From positions 6,578-70,577 of the forward strand of contig CAKSWY010000013.1 in the NCBI GenBank assembly GCA_934513685.1: a stretch of 64,000 nucleotides of DNA. Reading direction: 5' to 3'. Positions 1 to 8,531 of this stretch are shown here, one piece after another (position 1 is the stretch's first letter; each line of letters opens with the position of its first letter). The notes under the pieces are model-generated. The model saw only the letters and a list, made by a program, of their open reading frames with translations, was not told where the DNA came from and did not search any database. This stretch comes from an uncultured Oscillospiraceae bacterium (GTDB taxonomy: Bacteria; Bacillota; Clostridia; Oscillospirales; Ruminococcaceae). The translations under genes were made by a program, and so were the position numbers.

Positions 1-1271
1 TAGAAATAGCGGGCCAGCTTGCCGAACCAGCCGGGCAGGGGCTTTGTGCGGCCCTGGTTCAGCTCTTCCTCAATGCGGCCCCTGCCCAGCACAAAGTAGA
101 TGGAGAAGGCCCCCAGCACCGCGCCAAAGGGGCTGACGATGATGGTGACGAAGTCCATCCAGTTGCCGGTGAGGGGGTCGGCCTCCAGAAAGATGCCGAC
201 GCCCGCACAGATGGCAGCGCATAGCAGCACCGCGGCCCGGCGGGGCAGGGCAAACCGCTGCTGCCAGCTCTCAATGACGGCCTCAAACATATTGATGAGG
301 CTGGAAATGCCCGCAAACATCACCGAAACAAAAAAGACAACACTCAGCAGGCGGCCCATGGGCATCTGCCGGAAGATCTCCGGAATGGTGATGAACATCA
401 GCGAGGGGCCTTTGTCCGGCGCAATGCCGTAGGCGAACACCGCGGGCATGATGACCAGCGCCGACAGCAGGGCGGCCAGCGTGTCAAAAAAGGCGGTGCG
501 GATGGAAGCGCTGGGAATGTCCACGTCCGAGGCCAGATACGAGCCGTACACGATCATGCCGGAGCCGGTGATGGACAAAGAGAAGAACGCCTGCCCCATG
601 GCCATCACCCAGGTGTTGGGGTCGGCCAGGTATTCCCAACGGGGAACGAACAGGAACCGATAACCCTCGCCCGCCCCGGGCAGAAAAACCACCTTAATGG
701 CAAGCAGGGCAAACAGCGCGAAGAACAGCGGCATCATGACCTTGTTGCTCTTTTCAATCATGATGGCCGCGCCGGAAAGCAGCACCAGCGCGGTGATGGC
801 CACCACCGCCAGATGCCAGCCCAGGCTGCCGAAAGCCGTTGTGGCCTGGGCAAAGTACTCGCCGGCGTCCCCGGCAAACAGGCTGCCGCTGATGCTGCCC
901 CACAGGCTGCGCAGCACCCAGCCGATGATGATGGAATAGCCAATGGCAATGCCCAGGGAGCCAAGCAGCGGAATCCAGCCCAGCGCGCCGCCCAGCTTCT
1001 CTTTGCCGCGGGCGTTCCAGCACAGGCGGTAAGCGCCCAGGGTGCCGGTGCGCGCCATGCGGCCGATGCCGAACTCGGAGGAAAGGCCCACATAGCCGAA
1101 TAGCGCGACAAAGCCCAGGTACAGCAGCAGAAAGGCCGCGCCGCCGTACTGGCCAAGCCGGTAGGGAAACATCCAGATGTTGCCCAGGCCCACCGCAGAG
1201 CCGACGCAGGCCAGAATAAAGCCCAGTGAGTTGGAAAAGCTGCCATTCGTATGGTTGTGTTCGTGTTTCAT
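1..1271 (-). CDS. Sodium-dependent transporter, NSS (SNF) family, C-terminus cut by window edge
   Basis: This is a membrane carrier that uses the sodium gradient to import an amino acid or similar small solute. Read from 1271 downwards it begins MKHEHNHTNGSFSN and soon reaches the NSS first-helix signature GSAVGLGNIWMFPYRLGQYG, with the unwound segment that forms the Na+ and substrate site. Further hydrophobic segments follow, including FLLLYLGFVALFGYVG. About 423 codons are visible, close to the 440-510 usual for bacterial members, so only a short C-terminus is missing. The start ATG has GGAGAA about eight bases upstream, and a good promoter lies at 1366-1394. The gene stands alone and is divergent from ribU. 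The substrate cannot be read from the sequence. Confidence 0.9.
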   Translation of the reverse strand, partial: MKHEHNHTNGSFSNSLGFILACVGSAVGLGNIWMFPYRLGQYGGAAFLLLYLGFVALFGYVGLSSEFGIGRMARTGTLGAYRLCWNARGKEKLGGALGWIPLLGSLGIAIGYSIIIGWVLRSLWGSISGSLFAGDAGEYFAQATTAFGSLGWHLAVVAITALVLLSGAAIMIEKSNKVMMPLFFALFALLAIKVVFLPGAGEGYRFLFVPRWEYLADPNTWVMAMGQAFFSLSITGSGMIVYGSYLASDVDIPSASIRTAFFDTLAALLSALVIMPAVFAYGIAPDKGPSLMFITIPEIFRQMPMGRLLSVVFFVSVMFAGISSLINMFEAVIESWQQRFALPRRAAVLLCAAICAGVGIFLEADPLTGNWMDFVTIIVSPFGAVLGAFSIYFVLGRGRIEEELNQGRTKPLPGWFGKLARYF

Positions 1272-1365
1272 GAAAATCAATTCTCCACAGTAATGAATTA
1301 AAGAAATAAAGCGGATGGGCACGTTGAGACGCACAAAAGATGGGTCATGCCCGTGTTTGACTTTC

Positions 1366-1394
1366 ATTATAAAGGATGTGTGCGCGAAAAGCAA
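1366..1394 (-). promoter_or_regulatory. Sigma-A promoter of the NSS transporter
   Basis: On the minus strand TTGCTT (1389-1394) and TATAAT (1366-1371) are separated by 17 bases. The transporter start at 1271 lies about 90 bases downstream. Confidence 0.65.
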
Positions 1395-1495
1395 ACGAAA
1401 ACAACAAAAAGCTATAAAATTCGGACGAAATTTCAGTCAAATGGGCAAGCGGCCAGACAGAATGCAGAACTTGCCAAAAAATTCACAAAATGGGC

Positions 1496-1524
1496 TTGCA
1501 AAACCATAGAGGGGCCGCTATAAT
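1496..1524 (+). promoter_or_regulatory. Promoter of the FMN riboswitch-ribU unit
   Basis: TTGCAA (1496-1501) and TATAAT (1519-1524) are spaced by 17 bases. The FMN aptamer begins about 10 bases after the -10 box. Confidence 0.75.
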
Positions 1525-1532
1525 AAAGCAAG

Positions 1533-1658
1533 AAAGTCTGTTTCAGGGCGGGGTGAAATTCCCCACCGGCGGTATAGCCCGCGACCACCTGCTTTTGGCA
1601 GGTGCTGATCTGGTGAAACTCCAGGGCCGACGGTATAGTCCGGATGAAAGAAACGACA
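1533..1658 (+). promoter_or_regulatory. FMN riboswitch (RFN element)
   Basis: The conserved blocks of the RFN aptamer are present in order: CAGGGCGGGGTGAAATTCCC, ACCGGCGGTATAGCCCGCGA, a variable hairpin ACCACCTGCTTTTGGCAGGT, GATCTGGTGAAACTCCAG, GCCGACGGTATAGTCCGGAT and GAAAGAA. It binds flavin mononucleotide and here precedes a transcription terminator and ribU. High FMN would therefore stop riboflavin import. Confidence 0.97.
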
Positions 1659-1676
1659 GTAAGATGAGCTGTACGT

Positions 1677-1720
1677 GCGCCCTTTTTCTACCCGTTGGTG
1701 TGAAAAAGGGCGCTTTTGTT
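1677..1720 (+). terminator. Riboswitch-controlled intrinsic terminator before ribU
   Basis: A perfect 12-bp stem (1677-1688 with 1702-1713) is followed by TTTTGTT. It lies directly after the FMN aptamer and before ribU, the standard arrangement for transcriptional attenuation. Confidence 0.92.
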
Positions 1721-1877
1721 TGTCCTCCTGCCTGTGTGTATCCTGAAAAATCCGCAACGGGCTTTCGCAAGGGCAAGGCCATGCAGCGCCGGCGGCGCAA
1801 AAGTCTCAAGGTAAAACGGGGCTGCATGGAATTGCTGCAAACTTTGAACAGGGCGAACCGCCCGGGAGGAATCGATT

Positions 1878-2474
1878 ATGATGGTACAGAGCAAAAACCG
1901 CAAACTGAGTGTGACCGCCATGCTGGCGGCCGTGGCCACCGTGCTGATGTTCCTGGATTTCAGCATTCCCATTGTGCCCAGCTTCATCAAGCTGGACGTG
2001 TCGGAGCTGCCGGCCCTGCTGGCGGCGTACAGCCTTGGCCCCGTCAGCGGCGTGGCCGTCTGCCTGATCAAGAACCTGTTCAACCTGCTGTTTCACGGCT
2101 CCACCGGCGGCGTGGGCGAACTGTGCAACTTCCTGCTGGGCGCCAGCTTTGTCATTCCGGCCGGCCTGCTGTATCAGTATAAGAAGAACCGGAAGATGGC
2201 CTTTCTGGGGGCGCTCATCGGCGCGGCGGTGATGGCGCTGTTCAGCCTGCCGCTGAACTACTTCGTCACCTACCCCATGTACGTGAACGTGTACGGCCTG
2301 CCCATGGAGGCCATTCTGGGTATGTACAACGCCATCCTGCCCGGCACCGACAGCCTGCTGAAGGCGCTGGTCATTTTCAACCTGCCCTTTACCTTCTTTA
2401 AAGGGATGCTGGATGTGGCGCTGACCTTCCTGGTGTACAAGCCCCTGTCTCCCGTGCTGCACGGCCGCCGCTGA
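1878..2474 (+). CDS. ribU: Riboflavin ECF transporter S component RibU
   Basis: This is the membrane substrate-binding subunit of an energy-coupling-factor importer. It binds riboflavin and docks on the shared EcfA-A'-T module, which is not encoded in this window. The 198-residue protein has about six hydrophobic helices and RibU/ECF-S family features: LMFLDFSIPIVPSFIKLDVS near residue 25, where ELPAL follows, then a KNLFNLLFHGSTGGVGELCN segment and a C-terminal FFKGMLDVALTFLVY. A GGAGG sits nine bases upstream of the first of two tandem ATG codons. The FMN riboswitch upstream independently fixes the substrate as riboflavin. Confidence 0.95.
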   Translation: MMVQSKNRKLSVTAMLAAVATVLMFLDFSIPIVPSFIKLDVSELPALLAAYSLGPVSGVAVCLIKNLFNLLFHGSTGGVGELCNFLLGASFVIPAGLLYQYKKNRKMAFLGALIGAAVMALFSLPLNYFVTYPMYVNVYGLPMEAILGMYNAILPGTDSLLKALVIFNLPFTFFKGMLDVALTFLVYKPLSPVLHGRR

Positions 2475-2510
2475 TTGGCGGAATGGGACAAAATTTCGCC
2501 AAAAACAGCC

Positions 2511-2539
2511 TTGACAAGGCAAAATCTCCGTGCTAATAT
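2511..2539 (+). promoter_or_regulatory. Near-consensus promoter of metK
   Basis: TTGACA (2511-2516), a 17-base spacer and TAATAT (2534-2539), about 22 bases before the SAM aptamer. Confidence 0.8.
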
Positions 2540-2561
2540 AAGCAATACAACAGAATAACAA

Positions 2562-2660
2562 CTTATCAAGAGCGGCAGAGGGAACAGGCCCTGTGAAGCC
2601 CGACAACCTGCATTTTCAGAATGTAAGGTGCCAAATCCTGCGGGAAACCGAGAGATAAGC
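2562..2660 (+). promoter_or_regulatory. SAM-I (S-box) riboswitch
   Basis: The P1 strands CTTATCAAGAG and GAGAGATAAG pair. Between them lie the S-box blocks GGCAGAGGGAACAGGCCCTG, TGAAGCCCGACAACCTGC, AGGTGCCAAATCCTGC and GGGAAACC. It senses S-adenosylmethionine and precedes a terminator and metK, so the cell shuts off SAM synthesis when SAM is abundant. Confidence 0.97.
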
Positions 2661-2664
2661 GTGC

Positions 2665-2699
2665 GGCGCTCAGAACTTTCGGGTTCTGAGCGCCTTTTG
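2665..2699 (+). terminator. SAM-riboswitch terminator before metK
   Basis: A perfect 12-bp stem (2665-2676 with 2683-2694) with loop TTTCGG is followed by TTTTGTTT. It lies just after the S-box. Confidence 0.93.
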
Positions 2700-2790
2700 T
2701 TTCCGGCAAGTTGTCTTTCTGGTTCAATCATTCACTCAAAGCCGGGCGGCACAATGCAAAGGCCCGGCGCACGCCAAAGGAGGCAACAAA

Positions 2791-3939
2791 ATGTCAAAGT
2801 ATCTGTTTACGTCCGAGTCCGTCACCGAGGGGCATCCCGATAAGATCTGCGACCAGGTCAGCGACGCTGTGCTGGACGCCATTTTGGCCCAGGACCCCGA
2901 CGCCCGCGTGGCCTGCGAGACCACCTGCTCCACCGGTCTGGTGCACATCATGGGCGAGATCACCACCCAGTGCTATGTGGACATTGCCGGCGTGGCCCGC
3001 AATGTGATCCGGGACATCGGCTACACCCGCGCCAAGTACGGCTTTGACGCCGACACCTGCGCCGTGATCACCAACATTGACGAGCAGAGTCCCGACATTG
3101 CGCTGGGCACCAACGATGAGGTGGGCGGCGCCGGCGACCAGGGCATGATGTTCGGTTTTGCCTGCGACGAGACCCCCGAACTGATGCCCCTGCCCATCAG
3201 CCTGGCCCACAAGCTGGCCAAGCAGCTGACGGCCGTGCGCAAGAACGGCAAGCTGGCCTATCTGCGGCCCGACGGCAAGAGCCAGGTGACCGTGGAGTAC
3301 GACGACGGCAAGCCCGTTCGGGTGGACACTGTGGTCATTTCCAGCCAGCACGGCCCGGAGATCAGCACCGAGCAGCTGCGCGCCGACATCATGGAGAATG
3401 TCATCCGTCAGGTCATCCCCGCCCAGCTGCTGGACGAGAACACCAAGTACTTCATCAACCCCACCGGCCGCTTTGTGGTGGGCGGCCCGCAGGGCGACTC
3501 CGGCCTGACCGGCCGCAAGATCATTGTGGACACCTACGGCGGCTATGCCCGCCACGGCGGCGGCGCCTTCAGCGGCAAGGACCCCAGCAAGGTGGACCGC
3601 AGCGCCGCCTATGCAGCCCGCTGGGTGGCCAAGAACATCGTGGCCGCCGGCATTGCCAGCAAGTGCGAGGTGGAGCTGGCCTACGCCATCGGCGTGGCCG
3701 AGCCTGTGTCCATTCTGGTGGATACCTTCGGCACCGGCAAGGTGGAGGACGAGCGCATTGAGCAGGCCGTGGAAAAGGTGTTCGATCTGCGTCCCGCCGC
3801 CATCATCCAGGCGCTGGATCTGCGCAAGCCCATCTACCGCGCCACCGCTGCCTACGGCCACATGGGCCGTGAGGACCTGGGCGTGGCCTGGGAAAAGACC
3901 AACAAGGTGGACGAGCTGAAGGCAGCCCTGGAAGCCTAA
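2791..3939 (+). CDS. metK: S-adenosylmethionine synthase
   Basis: MetK makes S-adenosylmethionine from methionine and ATP in the cytoplasm. The 382-residue protein starts MSKYLFTSESVTEGHPDKIC, which carries the HPDK ATP/methionine motif. It continues with GEITTQCYVDIAGVAR, the signature GAGDQGMMFGFACDE, INPTGRFVVGGPQGDSGLTG and the lysine-bearing GGGAFSGKDPSKVDRSAAY. Length is normal for the family. AAAGGAGG lies eight to ten bases before the ATG. Expression is under the SAM-I riboswitch and its terminator, and the gene is monocistronic, closed by a strong terminator at 3961. Confidence 0.98.
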   Translation: MSKYLFTSESVTEGHPDKICDQVSDAVLDAILAQDPDARVACETTCSTGLVHIMGEITTQCYVDIAGVARNVIRDIGYTRAKYGFDADTCAVITNIDEQSPDIALGTNDEVGGAGDQGMMFGFACDETPELMPLPISLAHKLAKQLTAVRKNGKLAYLRPDGKSQVTVEYDDGKPVRVDTVVISSQHGPEISTEQLRADIMENVIRQVIPAQLLDENTKYFINPTGRFVVGGPQGDSGLTGRKIIVDTYGGYARHGGGAFSGKDPSKVDRSAAYAARWVAKNIVAAGIASKCEVELAYAIGVAEPVSILVDTFGTGKVEDERIEQAVEKVFDLRPAAIIQALDLRKPIYRATAAYGHMGREDLGVAWEKTNKVDELKAALEA

Positions 3940-3960
3940 ACCCCAACAGTCATTTGCTGA

Positions 3961-4010
3961 GCAGGCGGATGCACCCGGCGTACACCGGGGCATCCGCCTG
4001 CTTCTTTTTT
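3961..4010 (+). terminator. Terminator after metK
   Basis: A 12-bp stem GCAGGCGGATGC (3961-3972) pairs with GCATCCGCCTGC (3990-4001). It is followed by TTCTTTTTT. Confidence 0.92.
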
Positions 4011-4046
4011 GCGGGGCGGTCCCGGCGGGCGCAGAATGATGCAGCT

Positions 4047-4074
4047 TTGATAGAATTTTTCGTTACACTATATT
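4047..4074 (+). promoter_or_regulatory. Possible promoter of the 4278 lipoprotein gene
   Basis: TTGATA (4047-4052) and TATATT (4069-4074) are spaced by 16 bases. About 200 bases of leader follow before the start codon, with no recognised structure. Confidence 0.45.
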
Positions 4075-4277
4075 CGGTAAAAGAAAAAGTGCCCCAATTC
4101 GTATCCATTGCACAAAGAATCTGGTATGATGAATTGGGAGAGATCAAAAAAGCGGTTCCGGTTTTCATACGGCAGAAGGCCGCATGGGCAGCTGCCCTGC
4201 CGCGGAAAACGGTTCCCCTGAAACGGAGCGGCGGCCTGCCCGGGTGCCTGGGCGGCGGGCCGGGAGAGGAGAATTCC

Positions 4278-5792
4278 ATGAACCATTCGTTTGTATCGCG
4301 TCGGCTGACGGCGGCCCTGTGCGCCCTGGCTCTGGTGCTGCTGTGCGGCTGCGGGCAGGCCAAAGCCCCTGCGGAAAGCGCGGCAGAGCAGCCCAAAAGC
4401 CCCGTGGATGCTTCCGGGCAGGCGGCCGACGACTCCAACCGTCTGGTCGTTGCCAGCAGCCAGAACCTGGCCTACGGCAGCTGCCTCCCCGGGAGGGAGC
4501 AGCCCCCCGCGGTGTGGCGGGTGCTGCGGGCTGGACAGGAGGTGTTCCGCACCGAGGGCGGAAACGTGTATGTGCTGAGAAACTGGCAGCCGGACGCCCC
4601 TGACCTGTTTGTGGTGTCGGACACGCTGAACTATGAGGGCAATGCAGACAACCACTACACCGTGTACGATGCCGACGGTACCCAGCTGCTGGAGCAGAAG
4701 GGGGCCATCCCCAGCGTCGTGGCGTGGCGGCAGCTGCTTTTGCTGTGCGGCGAGTGGGTGCAGCCCAGCGCCGACATGACCTACGACTGCTTCTATGATC
4801 TGGACACCGGCAGCATCAGCTGCCTGGGCGTGCGGAGCTACATGGTGCGGGACGGGGAGCATTACCTGTTCTACGGCGACCGGGCCGAGCAGGTGGACGC
4901 GGAATTGAACGTGCTGGCCACCCTGCCGGATACGGATTACCACGACATTGAGCAGGTCAATGATTACCAGAAGGAAATGCAGCAGAACCATTGGCCCGAG
5001 GGCTATACGGTGCGGTTGGAAGGCGCGGACGCCCAGCCTTATCTGTACGGCCCGAATGGCGAACCGGTGAGCGAGCAGCCGGTGTACCGCATCCTGAACG
5101 ACGGGCGGGTGCTGCTGAGCGGCGAGGGCGAGCAGTATTCTGTGCTGGATGCCGTCAGCGGCCAGATCGAGGAACGCGATACCACCCACCGGTATCAGTT
5201 TTACAGCGACCGCGTGAAGATTTATCAGGACGACACCATGACCTGGGGCGCGTTTTATCTGGAATGCCCCACCGGCGTCTATGAATCCGCCATGGCGGGC
5301 GTGTTTGAGGACGGCAGCGCCTGGTATCAGGAACCGGTGGACGTAAACCGTTACGACGCCCCGGTGCATCTGCTGGACCCGGACGGCAGCGAAGTGCTGG
5401 TGACGGAGAACGTGAACAATTACCCGTACAGCGCGCCCTACGGCTGTACGCGCACCCCGTATCTGGTCTGCGTTAAACCCGAAGGGGAGATTTTTGTGCT
5501 GCGCAGCAGCGGCAGCCGGACGGCCCTGAACGGGCAGGATGTGAGCTACAGCGAAGCGCTGGAAAAGCAGGGCCTGTGGCTGACCCTGGACCGGGACAGC
5601 GAGACCGGCCGGACCCGGCGCATGTATCTGGCCAAAGAGGACGGCACCCTGCTGATGGAAGGCGACCAGCTGACTTACAGCGAGGCGGAGAACGGCCTGT
5701 GGTGCATTGACGGCGACGTGATGGGCCTGCGCACGCTGGACGGCCAGTGGGTCTGGCAGGTTCCCGCCGAGGGCGCGGTGCTCATGAATTGA
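4278..5792 (+). CDS. Large lipoprotein of unknown function
   Basis: This is a 504-residue surface lipoprotein that I do not recognise. The ATG at 4278 was chosen over an upstream in-frame start because AGAGGAGAA precedes it and the protein then begins with a typical signal peptide. A basic n-region (SRRLT) and hydrophobic core lead to LCGC, with the lipidated cysteine near residue 23. An Ala/Pro-rich linker follows. The mature part is rich in Tyr, Trp and Asp, with recurring short beta-type units such as DGTQLLEQKG, NGEPVSEQPVY and DGTLLMEGDQLTY. This suggests a WG- or beta-propeller-like repeat fold, which is an inference. It stands alone between a terminator and ppk. Confidence 0.75.
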   Translation: MNHSFVSRRLTAALCALALVLLCGCGQAKAPAESAAEQPKSPVDASGQAADDSNRLVVASSQNLAYGSCLPGREQPPAVWRVLRAGQEVFRTEGGNVYVLRNWQPDAPDLFVVSDTLNYEGNADNHYTVYDADGTQLLEQKGAIPSVVAWRQLLLLCGEWVQPSADMTYDCFYDLDTGSISCLGVRSYMVRDGEHYLFYGDRAEQVDAELNVLATLPDTDYHDIEQVNDYQKEMQQNHWPEGYTVRLEGADAQPYLYGPNGEPVSEQPVYRILNDGRVLLSGEGEQYSVLDAVSGQIEERDTTHRYQFYSDRVKIYQDDTMTWGAFYLECPTGVYESAMAGVFEDGSAWYQEPVDVNRYDAPVHLLDPDGSEVLVTENVNNYPYSAPYGCTRTPYLVCVKPEGEIFVLRSSGSRTALNGQDVSYSEALEKQGLWLTLDRDSETGRTRRMYLAKEDGTLLMEGDQLTYSEAENGLWCIDGDVMGLRTLDGQWVWQVPAEGAVLMN

Positions 5793-5812
5793 ACCGGAAC
5801 AGCAAAAACATA

Positions 5813-5862
5813 AAAATCGGTCGGAACACGTGCGGAAGGTGCGCAGTTTCCGGCCGATTTTC
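5813..5862 (+). terminator. Terminator after the lipoprotein gene
   Basis: AAAATCGGTCGGAA (from 5813) pairs with TTCCGGCCGATTTT (to 5861), with one G-U pair. A T-run is built into the 3' arm. Confidence 0.75.
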
Positions 5863-5896
5863 TCGCTTTGTATAGAGAATTTTACAATCTGCTGCG

Positions 5897-5925
5897 TTTA
5901 CAAGGGTTCGGCGATTCGATATAAT
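5897..5925 (+). promoter_or_regulatory. Promoter of ppk
   Basis: TTTACA (5897-5902), 17 bases, TATAAT (5920-5925). The start codon is about 70 bases downstream. Confidence 0.75.
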
Positions 5926-5996
5926 GAAAGCAGCAGTGCGCCGGTTTGTGAGGCGCAGGTTGAGCGCCTCATCCGGGGCGGAAAAGGAGAAACAGC

Positions 5997-8138
5997 GTGC
6001 AGGAAAAACAGGATATTTTCATCAACCGGGAACTGAGCTGGCTGGATTTTGACCAGCGGGTGCTGGCCCTTGCCAAGGATAAGAACGTTCCTCTGGCCGA
6101 ACAGCTGAAATTTGCCGGGATCTACGGCAGCAATCTGGACGAGTTTTTCATGGTCCGGGTCGGTTCGCTGTACGATCAGACCTTGCTGAAGCAGGATAAA
6201 ACCGAGAATAAAACCCACATGACCCCCCAGCAGCAGCTGGCTGCCATCATGCCCAAGGCGGCGGCCCTGCAGGAACAGTGCGACAAAATCATGAACAAGC
6301 TGGCGGCGGCCCTGGAAGAACAGGGCTACAAGCGCCTGAATTTTGAAAAGCTGAACAAGGAGCAGGAGCACTTCTGGAAGAAGTACTTCCAGAAGGAGAT
6401 CAAGCCGGTGCTCTCGCCCCAGGTGGTGGACCACCGCCACCCGTTCCCCTTCCTGCGCAATCAGGAAATCTACCTGTGCGCCCAGTTGAAAGAGAGCGGC
6501 TGCATGGGCATTCTGCCCATCAGCAGCCAGTTTGAGCGCCTGCTGTACCTGAAAGAGGGCGACACCCTCTGCTACGGCCTGGTGGAAGAGCTGATCCTGC
6601 ATTTTGCCTCTCAGGTGTTCGAGGGTGAAAGCGTCCAGAAGGCCTGCCTGTTCCGGGTGACCCGCAACGCGGACCTGACGATGGAAGAAGCCATGATGGA
6701 CCATGACATCGACTACCGTGAGGTGATGAGCGAGCTGCTGAAAAAACGCCGCAAGCTGGCGGCGGTGCGCCTGCAGTTCAGCCCCACGGTCACGCCGGAG
6801 ATGAGCAAGTTTTTGTGCGAAAAGCTGGTGCTGCCCGCGGCCCAGTGCTTCACCCAGGCAAGCCCGCTGGACCTGGGCTTCCTGTTCAAGCTGGCAGCCC
6901 GGCTGGCGGCAGACGGCCACAGCGAGCTGTGCTACCCGGCGGCCCGGCCCATGCTGCCCCCGCCTGAGTATGACTTGACCGAGGAGGTGCAGCGCCACGA
7001 TGTGCTGCTGGCCTACCCGTACCAGAGCATGAAGCCCTTCATCGGGATGCTGGAAAAGGCCGCCACGGACCCGGATGTGGTGAGCATCAAAATGACGCTG
7101 TACCGGATGGCCCGGGAGTCCAAGATCGTGGAGGCCCTTACCGCCGCCGCCGAGAACGGCAAGGAAGTGGTCACAGTGGTGGAGCTGCGCGCCCGCTTTG
7201 ACGAGCAGAACAACATCGACTGGTCCAAACAGCTGGAAAAGGCGGGCTGCACCGTGATCTACGGCTTTGACGACTACAAGGTGCACTCCAAGCTGACCCT
7301 CATCACCCGCAAAAAGGGCCCGAAATACAGCTATATCACCCAGATCGGCACCGGCAACTACAATGAAAAAACCAGCGAGCAGTACACCGACCTGTCCTTC
7401 ATCACCTCCAGTTCCTCCATTGGCGAGGAAGCGGCCGCCGTGTTCAACAACCTGGCGGTGGAGCGCCTGACCCCCACCACCAACGACTTGCTGGTGGCCC
7501 CGCTGTGCTTCAAGAGCGTGCTGCTCAAGGAGATGGAGCGGGAGATTGCGGCCGCCCGCTGCGGCCGCCCCGCCCGCATTGTGCTGAAGAACAACTCGGT
7601 GAGCGACCGTGAGATCATCGAGAAGCTGTCGGAGGCCTCCTGCGCCGGGGTGCACATCGACATGATCGTGCGCGGCATCTGCTGCGTGCGGGCCGGAGTG
7701 CCTGGCGCCACCGAGAACCTGCACGTGCGCAGCATCGTGGGCCGCTACCTGGAGCATTCCCGCATCTACTCCTTCGGTGAAGGGGAGGACGTGCGGATGT
7801 ACATTGCCTCGGGCGACTTCTTGACCCGCAACACCGAGCGCCGCGTGGAAGTGGGCGTGCACATTCACGACCCGGCCCTGGTCAAGCGCCTGATGGGCGT
7901 GCTGCAGATGCAGCTGGACGACAACGTGAACGCCCGCGAGATGAAGCCGGACGGCAGCTATGCCCGCGTGAAGCCCAAGGAAGGGGAGCGGCGCATTGAC
8001 AGCCAGATGATGATGTACAATTACTTTGCAAACAACTGGCAGGTGACGGCCCCGACGGCCGCCACCCGCCGCCGCGCCCCCGCCGCCCCGAAGCAGGGCT
8101 TCCTGGCCCGGCTGCTGGGTGCCTTTGGCAAGGGCTGA
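5997..8138 (+). CDS. ppk1: Polyphosphate kinase 1
   Basis: PPK1 reversibly transfers the gamma phosphate of ATP to growing inorganic polyphosphate. The 713-residue length is normal. The N-terminal domain opens FINRELSWLDFDQRVLALA and contains GIYGSNLDEFFMVRVGSL. The catalytic half has VVELRARFDEQNNIDW and KVHSKL with the phosphohistidine at His430. Then come QIGTGNYNEKTSEQYTDLSF and a C-terminal MIVRGICCVRAG. Translation starts at GTG, preceded by AAAAGGAGAAACAGC. It lies next to the phosphate-import operon on the opposite strand, which fits a joint role in phosphate uptake and storage. Confidence 0.97.
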   Translation: MQEKQDIFINRELSWLDFDQRVLALAKDKNVPLAEQLKFAGIYGSNLDEFFMVRVGSLYDQTLLKQDKTENKTHMTPQQQLAAIMPKAAALQEQCDKIMNKLAAALEEQGYKRLNFEKLNKEQEHFWKKYFQKEIKPVLSPQVVDHRHPFPFLRNQEIYLCAQLKESGCMGILPISSQFERLLYLKEGDTLCYGLVEELILHFASQVFEGESVQKACLFRVTRNADLTMEEAMMDHDIDYREVMSELLKKRRKLAAVRLQFSPTVTPEMSKFLCEKLVLPAAQCFTQASPLDLGFLFKLAARLAADGHSELCYPAARPMLPPPEYDLTEEVQRHDVLLAYPYQSMKPFIGMLEKAATDPDVVSIKMTLYRMARESKIVEALTAAAENGKEVVTVVELRARFDEQNNIDWSKQLEKAGCTVIYGFDDYKVHSKLTLITRKKGPKYSYITQIGTGNYNEKTSEQYTDLSFITSSSSIGEEAAAVFNNLAVERLTPTTNDLLVAPLCFKSVLLKEMEREIAAARCGRPARIVLKNNSVSDREIIEKLSEASCAGVHIDMIVRGICCVRAGVPGATENLHVRSIVGRYLEHSRIYSFGEGEDVRMYIASGDFLTRNTERRVEVGVHIHDPALVKRLMGVLQMQLDDNVNAREMKPDGSYARVKPKEGERRIDSQMMMYNYFANNWQVTAPTAATRRRAPAAPKQGFLARLLGAFGKG

Positions 8139-8149
8139 GAACCTGATGA

Positions 8150-8181
8150 AAAGGCTTCCCTATAAAGGGAAGCCTTTGTTG
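8150..8181 (+). terminator. Terminator after ppk
   Basis: AAAGGCTTCCCT (8150-8161) pairs perfectly with AGGGAAGCCTTT (8166-8177) across a four-base loop, ending in a T-rich tail. Confidence 0.85.
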
Positions 8182-8236
8182 TTGCGGGAGATTTTGGGGT
8201 GCTTTCAGTGGGATAGCTTTTCCGCCGCGAAGATTT

Positions 8237-8376
8237 GGCTTCCCCTCGAGGGGAAGCTGTCGGCATTAGCCGACTGATGAGGTGGCATCTTCTCTTTGCG
8301 GTGAGGCTGTGGCGATGATGTGCGCTCCACCTCATCTGCCTCGCTGTGCTCGGCACCTTCCCCTCAAGGGAAAGGC
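8237..8376 (+). repeat. MITE-like imperfect palindromic repeat element
   Basis: About 48 bases at the left end (GGCTTCCCCTCGAGGGGAAG, then a GCCGACTGATGAGGTG block) reappear inverted and diverged at the right end (CACCTCATCTGCCTCGCTGT, then CTCGGCACCTTCCCCTCAAG). Short direct copies of CCGCCGCGA-TTTTGG flank the element at about 8220 and 8381. Elements with paired TTCCCCTCAAGGGGAAG and GATGAGGTG blocks are familiar between genes of gut Clostridia. No gene is inside it. Confidence 0.65.
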
Positions 8377-8434
8377 TCTGCCGCCGCGATTTTGGCCGCC
8401 GCAACTCATGCAACAACGCCAATTCAATTACACA

Positions 8435-8474
8435 AAAGGGACGCCCCACACAGTGCTGTGTGGGGCGTCCCTTT
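8435..8474 (-). terminator. Terminator of the pst-phoU operon
   Basis: A 19-bp perfect stem AAAGGGACGCCCCACACAG/CTGTGTGGGGCGTCCCTTT (8435-8453 with 8456-8474) carries T-runs on both strands. It lies just beyond the end of phoU. Confidence 0.92.
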
Positions 8475-8531
8475 CTCTGCGATCTGCGTATCTGCAATCT
8501 GCAAAAGCGCAATCGTGAACACACTCGTAAA

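Noticed and set aside
4278..5792. Upstream start at 3954 for the lipoprotein
   Set aside because: It would begin inside the metK terminator and bury the signal peptide; ATG 4278 has a good ribosome binding site and lipobox.
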